A DNA stretch of 64,000 nt from Gammaproteobacteria bacterium (GTDB lineage: Bacteria > Pseudomonadota > Gammaproteobacteria > Steroidobacterales > Steroidobacteraceae), in assembly GCA_027366635.1 (NCBI GenBank), contig DAHXNE010000090.1:17961-81960 (forward strand), written 5' to 3'. The position numbers and the translations under genes were made by a program. Of the stretch, positions 21,291 to 29,894 are shown one piece after another; positions within the stretch are counted from its first letter, which is position 1, and every line of letters begins with the position of its first letter. The notes below the pieces were generated by a model. It was not told where the DNA came from and did no database searches. It saw only the letters and a program-made list of their open reading frames with translations.

Positions 21291-22048
21291 GCAATGGAGC
21301 CCGGGTGGGCGTGCTCGAGCTGGTGCGCAAGACCGGCGAGACGAGCGTATTTTTCCTGCGGCTGCTCGCGGCATGCATTCCAGCGCTCGGCCGGCCGCGG
21401 CTGATCATCGCGCAGATTTACAATGCCGGGGCGCGGTCGCTCATCATCATCATGCTGTCGGGCTTGTTCACCGGTATGGTGCTGGGGCTGCAGTTCTACG
21501 CTGTGCTCAACCGCTTCGGCGCCACCGAGGCGCTCGGCACGGCCGTGGCGCTCGCGCTGCTGAAGGAGCTCGGGCCGGTGCTGACGGCGCTGCTGTTCGC
21601 CGGCCGTGCCGGCACCGCGCTGACCTCGGAAATCGGCTTGATGCGCGCCACCGACCAGCTCACGGCCATGGAGGTGATGGCCGTCGATCCGATGCGCCAT
21701 GTGGTCGCGCCGCGCTTCCTCGGCGGACTGATCGCGGTGCCGTTGCTGACGGCGATATTCACCGTCGTCGGGCTGTTCGGCGCGCAGCTGATCGGTGTGC
21801 AGTTTCTCGGCGTCGATCACGGCATATTCTGGTCGCAGGCGCAAAGCGCGGTGGCCCTGAAGGATGTGACCGAGGGAGTCGTCAAGAGCGTCGTGTTCGG
21901 CGCGGTCATCAGCCTGATCGCGGTCAACGAGGGGTATCACTCCGAGCCGACCGCCGAGGGCATCGGCAGGGCCACCACCCGCACCGTGGTCGCCTCGTCG
22001 GTGATGACCTTGTTGCTCGACTACGTGCTGACTGCCATATTTTTGTAA
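21287..22048 (+). CDS. mlaE: Phospholipid ABC transporter permease MlaE
   Basis: This 253-aa integral membrane permease of the MlaE/YrbE family has about five to six hydrophobic helices and the conserved central segments LKELGPVLTALLFAGRAG and GLMRATDQLTAMEVM. It forms the channel dimer with MlaF and MlaD and is coupled to mlaF upstream by 4 nt. Confidence 0.95.
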   Translation: MSNGARVGVLELVRKTGETSVFFLRLLAACIPALGRPRLIIAQIYNAGARSLIIIMLSGLFTGMVLGLQFYAVLNRFGATEALGTAVALALLKELGPVLTALLFAGRAGTALTSEIGLMRATDQLTAMEVMAVDPMRHVVAPRFLGGLIAVPLLTAIFTVVGLFGAQLIGVQFLGVDHGIFWSQAQSAVALKDVTEGVVKSVVFGAVISLIAVNEGYHSEPTAEGIGRATTRTVVASSVMTLLLDYVLTAIFL

Positions 22049-22064
22049 GAGGATCCAATCCGCC

Positions 22065-22571
22065 ATGCGCGCCAATCGCTCTCTTGAAATCGGCACCGGC
22101 CTGTTCGTGCTGCTCGGATTCGCCGCGCTGCTGTTCCTCAGCGTGCAGTTGCCGGCGAACGGCTTGAAATTCTTCTTCAACAAGCCGGTCGGCTACGCCG
22201 TGACCGCGCAGTTCGACAACATCGGGGACCTGAAGGTCGGGGCTCCCGTGCGCATGGCCGGGGTGCGCATCGGTCAGGTGACCAAGATCGATTTCGACAC
22301 CAATACCGAGCGCGCCAAGGTCTGGCTGCGCATCAGTCCGCGCTTCAACCAGATTCCGCTGGATAGCTCGGCCGCGATCGACACTGAGGGGCTGCTCGGC
22401 GGTCAGTACATAGCCATCAGCCCCGGGGCGATGCCCACCTATCTGACCAACGGCAGCCGGATCCTGGAAACTCAATCGGCGCTGGTGCTCGAGAACCTGA
22501 TCAACAAGTTCTTCGCCACCGAGGCGAACAAGAGCCACGGTTCCGGTGGCGGGGCCAAGGAGTCTAAATGA
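22065..22571 (+). CDS. mlaD: MCE-domain lipid-transport protein MlaD
   Basis: This 168-aa protein has one N-terminal transmembrane helix (about 9-29) and one periplasmic MCE domain (about 38-115: AQFDNIGDLKVGAPVRMAGV and LLGGQYIAI). It forms the hexameric periplasmic ring of the Mla complex. The stop overlaps the mlaC ATG by 4 nt. Confidence 0.95.
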   Translation: MRANRSLEIGTGLFVLLGFAALLFLSVQLPANGLKFFFNKPVGYAVTAQFDNIGDLKVGAPVRMAGVRIGQVTKIDFDTNTERAKVWLRISPRFNQIPLDSSAAIDTEGLLGGQYIAISPGAMPTYLTNGSRILETQSALVLENLINKFFATEANKSHGSGGGAKESK

Positions 22572-23236
22572 TGAAATTCTCGACCATCATCGCCGCGGCG
22601 ACCTGCGCCGCAGCTGTGCTGCTGCAGCCCGGAATCGCGGCCGCCGCAACGCCTCGGGCCGCGCCGACGCGCTTCGAACAGCCCTCGCAGATGATCCATT
22701 CGGTCGCCGATGCTCTGTTGCGCGAGATCGACGGACACCGTGCCGAATTGCGCGCCCACCCGCAGCGAATCTCGGCCATCATCACGAAGTACCTGTTGCC
22801 GCATTTCGATTCGACGCTCGCCGCCGATCTGGTTCTCGGGCGCTTCGGGCGCAATGTGTCGCCGGAGCAGAAGCAGCGCTTCGTCACGGCCATGCGCAGG
22901 GCGCTGGTCACGAGCTACGGCACCGCGCTGCTGGACTTCCACTCGCACATGCTGACGGTCTATCCGACGCATCTGCGTCCGGGCACGACTTCGGCCACGG
23001 TGCGTACGGTTCTGACGGAGACGAACGGGGCACGCCTGCCAATCGACTTCTACGTCCTGATGACGCCGAATGGCTGGCAGGTGTTCGATCTGGTCGTCGA
23101 GGGCGTCAGTTACGACATGAGCTATCGAGCCGAGCTGGCCCCGCAGTTGCAACGGCAAGGCCTGGATGCGGTGATCAAGCGCCTCGAGGGCGGCGAGCAA
23201 CTGGCCGCGCCGAAGCCCCATTCGCAGCGGCGCTGA
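22568..23236 (+). CDS. mlaC: Periplasmic phospholipid-binding protein MlaC
   Basis: This 222-aa secreted carrier has a signal peptide ending near AAAATP (about residue 25) and the MlaC/Ttg2D fold. It shuttles phospholipid between the outer-membrane MlaA complex and MlaD. Family segments are the strand DFYVLMTPNGWQVFDLVVEG and SYDMSYRAE. It overlaps mlaD by 4 nt; mlaB follows 2 nt after the stop. Confidence 0.93.
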   Translation: MMKFSTIIAAATCAAAVLLQPGIAAAATPRAAPTRFEQPSQMIHSVADALLREIDGHRAELRAHPQRISAIITKYLLPHFDSTLAADLVLGRFGRNVSPEQKQRFVTAMRRALVTSYGTALLDFHSHMLTVYPTHLRPGTTSATVRTVLTETNGARLPIDFYVLMTPNGWQVFDLVVEGVSYDMSYRAELAPQLQRQGLDAVIKRLEGGEQLAAPKPHSQRR

Positions 23237-23238
23237 AC

Positions 23239-23580
23239 GTGACCAGCCTGGGAAATTCAACCGGGTCTGCGGGCGGCGAGAACTTCCAATTCACGGTCCG
23301 TTCCCCGGAGCGCGGCGAGGCGGCCGGCCCGCTCGTGTTCGCCACGGCGCGCCGCGCGCGCGCAGCGGGTCTGGCGGCCCTGCGTGCCGCGCGCAGCGCG
23401 CTGGTGATCGATTGCGCAGCGCTCGGCCCGACCGACAGCGCCGGGTTGGCCGTGTTGCTCGACTGGCTCGCCGAGGCGCGTCAGGCGGGGTGCCACCTGC
23501 GCTTCGAGCATTTGCCGGAGGACTTGCTGCGCCTGGCGCACATCAGCGCCGTCGACGGATTGCTCCAGCAGGGCGTCTGA
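23239..23580 (+). CDS. mlaB: STAS-domain Mla subunit MlaB
   Basis: This 113-aa cytosolic STAS domain binds MlaF and is needed for stable transporter activity. The pattern LVIDCAALGPTDSAGLAVLLDWL resembles anti-sigma antagonists, with D/S at the usual site. The start is GTG 23239, 2 nt after the mlaC stop; the longer open frame overlaps mlaC and is not used. Confidence 0.85.
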   Translation: MTSLGNSTGSAGGENFQFTVRSPERGEAAGPLVFATARRARAAGLAALRAARSALVIDCAALGPTDSAGLAVLLDWLAEARQAGCHLRFEHLPEDLLRLAHISAVDGLLQQGV

Positions 23581-23599
23581 GCGGCGGGGCGCGCGGGCA

Positions 23600-24346
23600 T
23601 CACTTGCCCGCGCCCTGCAATTCCTTCAATTCCTCGGCAGCCGGGTTGCCGCCGCTCGGGCCGTGCACCATGTAGTGCTGGTGCGACAGGTAAGCATGGC
23701 GCATGAACGCATACGGGTTGTACGCGTGCATTACCAGGCGTAGCGTCGGCTGCAGACGTGCGTCGTCGTTGAGGATGTCGACGGCATCCGGTGTGTACCA
23801 CACCAACGTGTTGGGTGCGTAGTACGTCGGACTGGCGAAGATATCGACCGCCCGCCCGATGGCGGCGCGAATGTCCGACGGCCCGAGGATGGGCAGCACG
23901 AGATAGGGCCCGGCCGGGAGGCCCCATTTGCCGAACGTCTGGCCGAAATTCCGGTTGTCGGGCGGCAGGCCGATCTGCGAGGCCGGATCGAGCAATCCGC
24001 CGAGGCCCAGCGTCGAGTTCACGATCAGCCGGCCGGTGTCCTTCAGAAACCACTTGAACTGCCCCTGCAGCAGATCGTTCACGATGACGGCCGGGTACTC
24101 GATATTAGCGAAGAAGTTCGAGATGCCCAGGCGCACCACGTGAGGCACCGTCTTCACGTAGCCGGTCGCCACCGGCGCGGCAATGTGCTTCTCGAATCCC
24201 ATGTCGAACTTGAACGTCGCCCGGTTCATGCGCTGCCAGGGGTCGCGCGGATCGCGCTCCGCGCGCGGCACCGCGGCGCAGCCGAACAGCGACAGAGAGA
24301 GAGTTGCCAGGGCGAGGAGTCTGAGCGCTCTGTGTCGTGAGTCCAT
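23600..24346 (-). CDS. mlaA: Outer-membrane lipoprotein MlaA (VacJ)
   Basis: This 248-aa lipoprotein has the lipobox LFGC with C23 as the lipidated residue. MlaA forms a channel in the outer membrane that removes misplaced phospholipids. Conserved segments are DPWQRMNRATFKFD (about 32-46), NFFANIEYPAVIVNDLLQG and GLPAGPYLVLPILGPS. It is convergent with mlaB, 19 nt apart, so the system is split into two facing transcripts. ATG 24346 is chosen to give the signal peptide. Confidence 0.95.
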   Translation of the reverse strand: MDSRHRALRLLALATLSLSLFGCAAVPRAERDPRDPWQRMNRATFKFDMGFEKHIAAPVATGYVKTVPHVVRLGISNFFANIEYPAVIVNDLLQGQFKWFLKDTGRLIVNSTLGLGGLLDPASQIGLPPDNRNFGQTFGKWGLPAGPYLVLPILGPSDIRAAIGRAVDIFASPTYYAPNTLVWYTPDAVDILNDDARLQPTLRLVMHAYNPYAFMRHAYLSHQHYMVHGPSGGNPAAEELKELQGAGK

Positions 24347-24611
24347 GTCTAGTCCATGCGCATTGCAATTGCGCAGTGTAGCAGCAGTCACTGTGCATCG
24401 CCCCCTGCCCGGATCGGCAAAATCGCCGCTTTTAGATCGGATAAAGTCCCTCTTTATAGGTAGAACATCCGACTACATAGCCTCTGCCAGGGGGGCTTTC
24501 TGTTCCGCGGCAATGCGCTTGCGCCGATAACAGGAACGTGCGCAGCGCGCAGCGCGCATACGCCGGAAAGTGTAGTAAGGAATCCGTGGATCGGTCGATT
24601 CCGAGTGACGA

Positions 24612-26099
24612 TCAAAGGACGTCCGAGGCGAAATCCGCCAGCCGCGAGCGCTCGCCACGGACCAGCGTGACATGGCCCGCGTGCGGCCAACCGCGGAAGC
24701 GGTTCACCACGTACGTGAGTCCCGAGGTCGTCTCGGTCAGATATGGGGTGTCGATTTGCGCGACATTACCGAGGCAGGCGAGCTTGGTCCCCGGGCCTGC
24801 CCGGGTGACGAGCGCCTTCATCTGCTTCGGAGTGAGGTTCTGCGCCTCATCGAGGATTAGGAAGCGGTTGAGGAAGGTGCGTCCGCGCATGAAATTGAGC
24901 GACCGGATCTTGATGCGGTTGCGGAGCAGGTCCTGCGTGGCGGCTCGACCCCAATTCCCGCCTTCCTGGCCACCGGTGAGCACCTCCAGGTTGTCCATCA
25001 GCGCCCCCATCCAGGGCTCCATCTTCTCTTCCTCGGTGCCGGGCAGGAAGCCGATGTCCTCGCCGAGCGGGATGGTGACGCGAGTCATGATGATCTCGGC
25101 GAAACGGTTGCTCTCCAGTGTCTGCATCAGTCCGGCCGCGAGCGTGAGCAGAGTCTTGCCCGTGCCGGCCGGTCCGAGCACCGTTACGAAATCGATCTGC
25201 GGATCCATCAGCAGATTCAGCGCGAAGTTCTGCTCGCGGTTGCGCGCGCTGATTCCCCAGATTCCGTGCCGTTCGCTGCGGTGATCACGCAACAACTCGA
25301 TCACCGCCCGTTGGTTCTCGATGCCCCGGACGATGGCCTCGATGCCCTGTTCAGTGGCTCCGTATATGCCCTGGTTGATCTGCCATTGCTCGACCTCGGG
25401 GCCGGATATCTCGTAGAACGTGCGCTCGCCTTCCTTCCAGGAGCGCAGTCCGTGCCCATGGTGCTCCCAGAAGTCCGTCGGCAGCTCCGACATGCCGCCG
25501 AACAGCACATCGGAATCCTCCAGAGTCTTGTCGCTGTAATAGTCTTCGACGTGCACGCCGAGTACGGAGGCCTTGATGCGCAGGTTGATGTCCTTGGACA
25601 CGAGTATCACTCTCGTGTCGGGAAGTTCACGCTGCAGCGTCAACGTCTGGGTGAGGATGGCATTGTCACTTCCCCCGGCCGGCAGAGCCGGCGGCGCAGC
25701 GGGGAATCGTGTCTGGAAGTAAAGTCGTCCGGAACAGACGCGCTTGCCGTGATTGCCGGTGAAGCTCGCCGGCAGCGGCAATCCCTGATCGATCTGCTCC
25801 TTGGTCGCCCCGCGCATCATGTCATCGAGGAACCGGCTTACTTGACGCGCATTGCGCGAGGCTTCCGACATGCCCTTCTTGTGCGAGTCGAGCTCCTCGA
25901 GCACGACCATGGGCAGATAGACATCGTGCTCTTCGAAGCGAAAGATGCAGGTCGGGTCATGCAGCAACACATTGGTGTCGAGCACGAAGATGCGCCGATT
26001 GCCGCGGGTCTTGGGCTTCCTCGGCGTCGGTTGCGTGTGGGCCGCGGCGCGAGGGGTCGCGTCCGAGGCCGTTGGTTCAGAGAGCGCGCGCCGCTTCAA
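24612..26099 (-). CDS. PhoH-family ATPase with N-terminal PIN domain
   Basis: This protein of about 495 aa fuses a PIN-like nuclease fold (VLDTNVLLHDP near the start, VVLEELDSHK, VILVSKDINLRIKA) to a PhoH-type P-loop ATPase (LGPAGTGKTLLTLAAG and Walker B FLILDEAQNLTP). It is the YlaK/PhoH2-like ribonuclease-helicase architecture, likely acting on RNA. No ATG fits before the PIN domain; TTG 26099, which overlaps the end of bcp by 23 nt, is my best start. It follows gcvR-bcp on the same strand. Confidence 0.88.
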   Translation of the reverse strand: MKRRALSEPTASDATPRAAAHTQPTPRKPKTRGNRRIFVLDTNVLLHDPTCIFRFEEHDVYLPMVVLEELDSHKKGMSEASRNARQVSRFLDDMMRGATKEQIDQGLPLPASFTGNHGKRVCSGRLYFQTRFPAAPPALPAGGSDNAILTQTLTLQRELPDTRVILVSKDINLRIKASVLGVHVEDYYSDKTLEDSDVLFGGMSELPTDFWEHHGHGLRSWKEGERTFYEISGPEVEQWQINQGIYGATEQGIEAIVRGIENQRAVIELLRDHRSERHGIWGISARNREQNFALNLLMDPQIDFVTVLGPAGTGKTLLTLAAGLMQTLESNRFAEIIMTRVTIPLGEDIGFLPGTEEEKMEPWMGALMDNLEVLTGGQEGGNWGRAATQDLLRNRIKIRSLNFMRGRTFLNRFLILDEAQNLTPKQMKALVTRAGPGTKLACLGNVAQIDTPYLTETTSGLTYVVNRFRGWPHAGHVTLVRGERSRLADFASDVL

Positions 26100-26544
26100 G
26101 CACTTGCTCCACGTGCCCCGGGACTTTGACCTTGCGCCATTCGTGACGCAACACGCCATGCTCGTCGAGCAGGAAGGTGCTGCGCTCAATCCCGAGATAC
26201 TTGCGTCCGTACAGGCTCTTTTCGCGGATGACGTCGAAGAGTGTGCAGACCCGTTCGTCGGCATCACTCAGCAGCTCGAAGGGCAGGCTCTCCTTGCTCT
26301 TGAACTTTTCGTGCGCGGCGATGCTGTCGCGCGAGATGCCGACCACGCGCGCGTCGGCCTTGAGGAACGCGGCGTGCCGGTCACGGAAGTCCTGCGACTC
26401 GCGGGTGCAACCGGAGGTCATGTCCTTGGGGTAAAAATAAATGACGAGCGCCTTGCCGGCGGCCGCCTTGAGGCTAAACGTCTCGCCGCCGGTGGAGGGG
26501 AGGGTGAAATCGGGGACTTTGGTCCCGGGTGCGACTTTGGGCAT
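26077..26544 (-). CDS. bcp: Thioredoxin-dependent peroxiredoxin, BCP/PrxQ family
   Basis: This 155-aa peroxiredoxin reduces hydroperoxides in the cytosol. The peroxidatic cysteine is C46 in DMTSGCTRESQDF. The resolving cysteine found five residues on in E. coli BCP is absent (Q51); C100 in DERVCTLF is the only other candidate. It sits 1 nt from the gcvR stop and overlaps phoH, forming one transcript. Length is normal. Confidence 0.93.
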   Translation of the reverse strand: MPKVAPGTKVPDFTLPSTGGETFSLKAAAGKALVIYFYPKDMTSGCTRESQDFRDRHAAFLKADARVVGISRDSIAAHEKFKSKESLPFELLSDADERVCTLFDVIREKSLYGRKYLGIERSTFLLDEHGVLRHEWRKVKVPGHVEQVLEAARAL

Positions 26545-26545
26545 T

Positions 26546-27076
26546 CTAGGCCTTCACCGGTTCGAGAATGGCGTCAAGATTGAGCGAATCGCAGTAATCC
26601 ATGAACTCTTCGCGCAGGTGGGCCACCGGAATGCGGCTCGGGACGTTCACGATCATCTGGACGGAGAACATTGGCGCGCCGGTGTGGGCCGCCGGATAGC
26701 TGCGTGTCGAGACCTCCGCGATGTCGATTCCGCGGCTGGCGAAGAAGCCGGACAGTCCGGACACGATCCCGCTCTGATCGAGGCTGACCACGTCGATCGA
26801 GTACGGCAGCATGTCCGTGCGCGAGGGACGCAGCTCGGTACGTTTCAATTGTACGTTGAACGATCCGCTGCCCGATAAGCGTGCCAACTCGGATTCGAGC
26901 TTGGCGAGTGCGTGCCAGTTGCCCGAGACGAGCAGGAGCATCGCGAATTCAGTCCCCAGGGCCACCATGCGGCTCTCGGTGATGTTACCGCCGCATTCAC
27001 TGATTACCCGGGTCAGCTCGTGGACCATTCCCGTCCTGTCGCTACCGATTGCCGAAACGGCCAGGTGCTGCTTCAT
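26546..27076 (-). CDS. gcvR: GcvR-like double-ACT-domain regulator
   Basis: This 176-aa protein consists of two ACT domains (about 3-75 and 92-170) and lacks a DNA-binding region. GcvR represses the glycine cleavage operon by binding GcvA. The first domain opens with LAVSAIGSDRTGMVHELTRV and the second with SIDVVSLDQSGIVSGLSGFF. It is divergent from dapA and upstream of bcp-phoH, the order usual in Xanthomonadales. GcvA is not in the window, so the partner is unverified. Confidence 0.88.
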   Translation of the reverse strand: MKQHLAVSAIGSDRTGMVHELTRVISECGGNITESRMVALGTEFAMLLLVSGNWHALAKLESELARLSGSGSFNVQLKRTELRPSRTDMLPYSIDVVSLDQSGIVSGLSGFFASRGIDIAEVSTRSYPAAHTGAPMFSVQMIVNVPSRIPVAHLREEFMDYCDSLNLDAILEPVKA

Positions 27077-27304
27077 CGTATGTATCGCGCGGGCATCGCT
27101 GTGCTCGGGAGCATGAGTGTACCGGGAGAGTACCGTGCTGGCGACCGCCGCATCAGCTCAGGCGCTTCGTCCCGTCGGGCGGGTGCGTCGCCTCGCAATC
27201 GGCTCGATAGCGGATATACTTCCAGATCGTTCATGCCTGTTCCCGCAGCCTTACGGTCGAAGAATCTCTTGAGCCCGCTCGCCCCCGCCGCGACAGAAAA
27301 TCGC

Positions 27305-28195
27305 GTGACAGCCGCTGTGACCACCGGAAGCCTGGTCGCCATCGTGACCCCCATGAATGCTGGTGAAGCGGTTGATTTCACGGCTTGGAAGGGCCTGATC
27401 GACTGGCACGTCGAAAGCGGTACTCGCGCGCTCGTCGTCGGCGGCACGACGGGCGAATCGCCCACCCTATCGGAATCGGAGCTGCGCGAGCTGACCGAAC
27501 GGGCCTGCGCCGCGGCGGCCGGTCGGATCGCGATCATCGCCGGTGCGGGCTCGAGCAGTACCGCGGTTACCGTGGCGCGCGTTAAATGGCTCTCAGGGTT
27601 GCCCATAGATGCCCTTCTGGTCGTGACGCCGGCGTACAACCGGCCGACGCAGGAGGGGCTGTACCGGCATTTTGCGGCAGTCGCCGAGGCGGCGGACAAG
27701 CCGCTGATTCTTTACAATGTGCCCGCGCGTACCGCCGTGGACATGCTCCCCGAGACGACCGGGCGGCTTGCGCAACTGCCGGGAGTCGCGGCGATCAAGG
27801 AGGCTGTGCCCGGAGCCGAGCGGGTCCGGCAGATCCTGGCCAGCAGCCCGGCGGGATTCGTCGTGCTGAGCGGCGACGACGCTACCGCCCGGGAGGCCAT
27901 TCTGGCGGGGGCGCGGGGCGTCATCTCGGTGACCGCCAATGTCGTTCCCGGGGCGATGGCCGAGATGGTCGCCGCGGCGCTCGCGGGGGATGGCCCTCGG
28001 GCCGCCCAGCTGGATGCGCCCCTGCGCAGACTGCACCGGGCGCTGTTTCTCGAGGCCAATCCCATTCCGGTGAAATGGGCGCTGGCCGAGCTTGGTCGCA
28101 TCGGGCGCGGGATTCGGCTGCCGCTGACCGAGCTGTCCGAGGTCCATCGGTCGTGCGTGCGGGCGGCGCTGCAAGAAGCGGGGCTGATGATCTGA
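27305..28195 (+). CDS. dapA: 4-hydroxy-tetrahydrodipicolinate synthase
   Basis: This 296-aa class I aldolase condenses pyruvate with aspartate semialdehyde in lysine/diaminopimelate synthesis. The Schiff-base lysine is in GVAAIKEAVPG and the catalytic tyrosine in LYNVPART; GGTTGESPTLSESE binds pyruvate. GTG 27305 gives the family N-terminus (TGSLVAIVTPM) and usual length. An in-frame ATG at 27233, just after a possible -10 (TATACT 27215-27220), would add 24 residues and remains possible. Confidence 0.92.
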   Translation: MTAAVTTGSLVAIVTPMNAGEAVDFTAWKGLIDWHVESGTRALVVGGTTGESPTLSESELRELTERACAAAAGRIAIIAGAGSSSTAVTVARVKWLSGLPIDALLVVTPAYNRPTQEGLYRHFAAVAEAADKPLILYNVPARTAVDMLPETTGRLAQLPGVAAIKEAVPGAERVRQILASSPAGFVVLSGDDATAREAILAGARGVISVTANVVPGAMAEMVAAALAGDGPRAAQLDAPLRRLHRALFLEANPIPVKWALAELGRIGRGIRLPLTELSEVHRSCVRAALQEAGLMI

Positions 28196-28629
28196 GGGAG
28201 AGCCGGTCCGGCGATCGGTCAAGCCCCTGATCGGTTGCATAATCCACGGAGTCTTGTGTATGTTTAGCGGCTGGCTTCAGCGAGACGGCTCGTTCAGCGC
28301 CCGATCGTGGCGGGAATCGGCTGCGCGGCGCGAGACGATCACGGCACTTCTTGGGAGTCTCAAAGGAACCTGCGGCGCAGGTACGGGTCCGTGATTAGGC
28401 GCGATGCGATGTCTCCAATCGGCGCATGTCTGGTCCGGTTTTCCGGCTCCCCTGCGACGGCTGTGTTCGCACCGTAAGTGATGCTGGGCGTCGAGGTTGC
28501 GGGTGCCGCCCGTGCCTTGACGCCATTACTGTTCGGATGGCGTTGTAGAGATGCATTCCGATCCGAGCGGAATGGGCGTTTGTGGATCGAGGAACGGCAT
28601 TGATGCGACCGTCAGCGAGGAATTTGTTT
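28196..28629. other. Gene-free stretch after dapA
   Basis: About 430 bases lie between dapA and the small lipoprotein. Frames are broken by stops, and I see no promoter of quality, no T-run terminator and no family motif. Confidence 0.5.
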
Positions 28630-28920
28630 GTGAAGCTCAGGGCTGCATGCGTTTTAGCCGCCGTTGTGCCGGCGCTCTCGGGCTGTCAGGCCCTGCACGC
28701 CATTACCGCGACGTCATGCACCAAGCCGCGGCATTACATGCTGGCTCGCAGCATCCCGCCCCTGAAGATCCCGATCGGGCTGAATGCGCCGGATACTCGT
28801 AATTCGCTGGTGGTGCCGTCGCTGAAAGGACCTACACCGCCGCCACCAGCGGGGCGGCCGTGCCTGGACGCGCCGCCGCCGTACTTGATGGCGCCTGCTC
28901 AGCCCAGTCCGCGAGACTGA
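28630..28920 (+). CDS. Short outer-membrane lipoprotein, BamC N-terminus-like
   Basis: This 96-aa lipoprotein starts at GTG 28630, preceded by AGGA at 28618-28621. The signal peptide ends in ALSGC, with the cysteine near residue 19. The mature part is proline-rich with no folded domain. The segment PPLKIPIGLNAPDTRNSLVVP resembles the flexible, conserved N-terminal lasso of BamC, and the gene lies where bamC sits in many gammaproteobacteria (after dapA). The helix-grip domains of full BamC (about 340 aa) are missing and the frame ends cleanly. It may be a lasso-only BamC or an unrelated lipoprotein. An in-frame ATG at 28603 is less likely because it would bury the signal peptide. Confidence 0.6.
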   Translation: MKLRAACVLAAVVPALSGCQALHAITATSCTKPRHYMLARSIPPLKIPIGLNAPDTRNSLVVPSLKGPTPPPPAGRPCLDAPPPYLMAPAQPSPRD

Positions 28921-29140
28921 GAGGCGCGCGGAGCGGGGGGGCACCTGCGGTTGCTGACGGCTGCGGGTATCATGCGCGGCCGATCCGGTGCTGGCAGCTC
29001 GTGCGGCAGAGCGCGGCGAGTAAGCGCCGCGCATTGATCGAGCGCACTGATATCGCGCACACTTGGCACGGTGTGCTTGATCGGCGCAAACGGCCCTACA
29101 GGGAAGCAGGGATTGGATGCGCTTCCAGGGACGCATACGC

Positions 29141-29232
29141 GGAGAGGTGGCCGAGCGGTCGAAGGCGCTGGACTGGAATTCCAGTAACATCTTCACGGGT
29201 GTTCGTGGGTTCGAATCCCACCCTCTCCGCCA
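29141..29232 (+). tRNA. tRNA-Ser(GGA)
   Basis: This 92-nt class II tRNA decodes UCC/UCU. The acceptor GGAGAGG pairs with CCTCTCC, G is the discriminator and CCA is encoded. The anticodon stem CTGGA/TCCAG holds loop CTGGAAT with anticodon GGA. The long variable arm typical of serine tRNA and GGTTCGAATCC T-loop are present. Confidence 0.96.
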
Positions 29233-29894
29233 CGGGCCTTGTGGCCAGCCTTGTCCGCAGGGCCGACCACAAGGCCGGCGGAGCGCGGTAGTGTGGACGA
29301 ACCCGCCGGTTCGTCAAAATCGTCCGGAACGATTTGGCATGCGGCGCAGCCGCAACCCCGCAGGGGCGAGGCTCGGGATGAGCCGAGTAATCGCTGCTTT
29401 GTCGCCGCAGTTTCGCCGAACGTTACCGAACTCCAGGCACAGACCGGTGCACGGCGGCCAAGTGACGCTCTTTGCTGAACTGGGCCAATTGCACGGCCTC
29501 AGGCGGACCATCCCTCCCTGGAAACTCGCTCAGGGCATCAGGTAGGGCGCGATCGGCGCCCGCGGCGCAATGATCGGCATGGCCCTGGACCCGGCGGCTT
29601 CGCGAGCAGCCGGCCGATTGCCCGCGCGCCTCCGCCTGGCTGCCGAGCACAAGGAACTGAGCGCGGCACGCACAGCTTCCCTCCTTGTGTCATTCGCCGC
29701 TGTCGATGGCGCCGTTCTTTTGCGGCGCGCACTGGGCTCGTGGGCGCTTCCGCCACTTGAAGCCAACCGAATCGTACCCTGGTGCTTGCTGTGCAACCGT
29801 GAACTGTCCGAAAGCCGCGCCATCCCAGGCCGCATCACCCACTCGGAACTGCACGGAGGCGGATTTGCAGTGCTGGTGGCGCGGCCGCTTTCAG
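29233..29894. other. Gene-free stretch after tRNA-Ser with three hairpins
   Basis: No convincing gene is present in these roughly 660 bases. Hairpins follow the tRNA at 29235-29276, near 29299-29314 (CGAAC/GTTCG arms) and near 29320-29337 (AAATCGT/ACGATTT arms). Open frames here have low-complexity arginine/alanine composition and no domains. No second copy of the tRNA 3' end (att-like) was found nearby. Confidence 0.5.
29235..29276 (+). terminator. Hairpin directly after tRNA-Ser
   Basis: GGCCTTGTGG pairs perfectly with CCACAAGGCC across a 22-nt loop, beginning 2 nt after the encoded CCA. It has no T-tail, so it is a candidate processing or Rho-type end. Confidence 0.4.
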
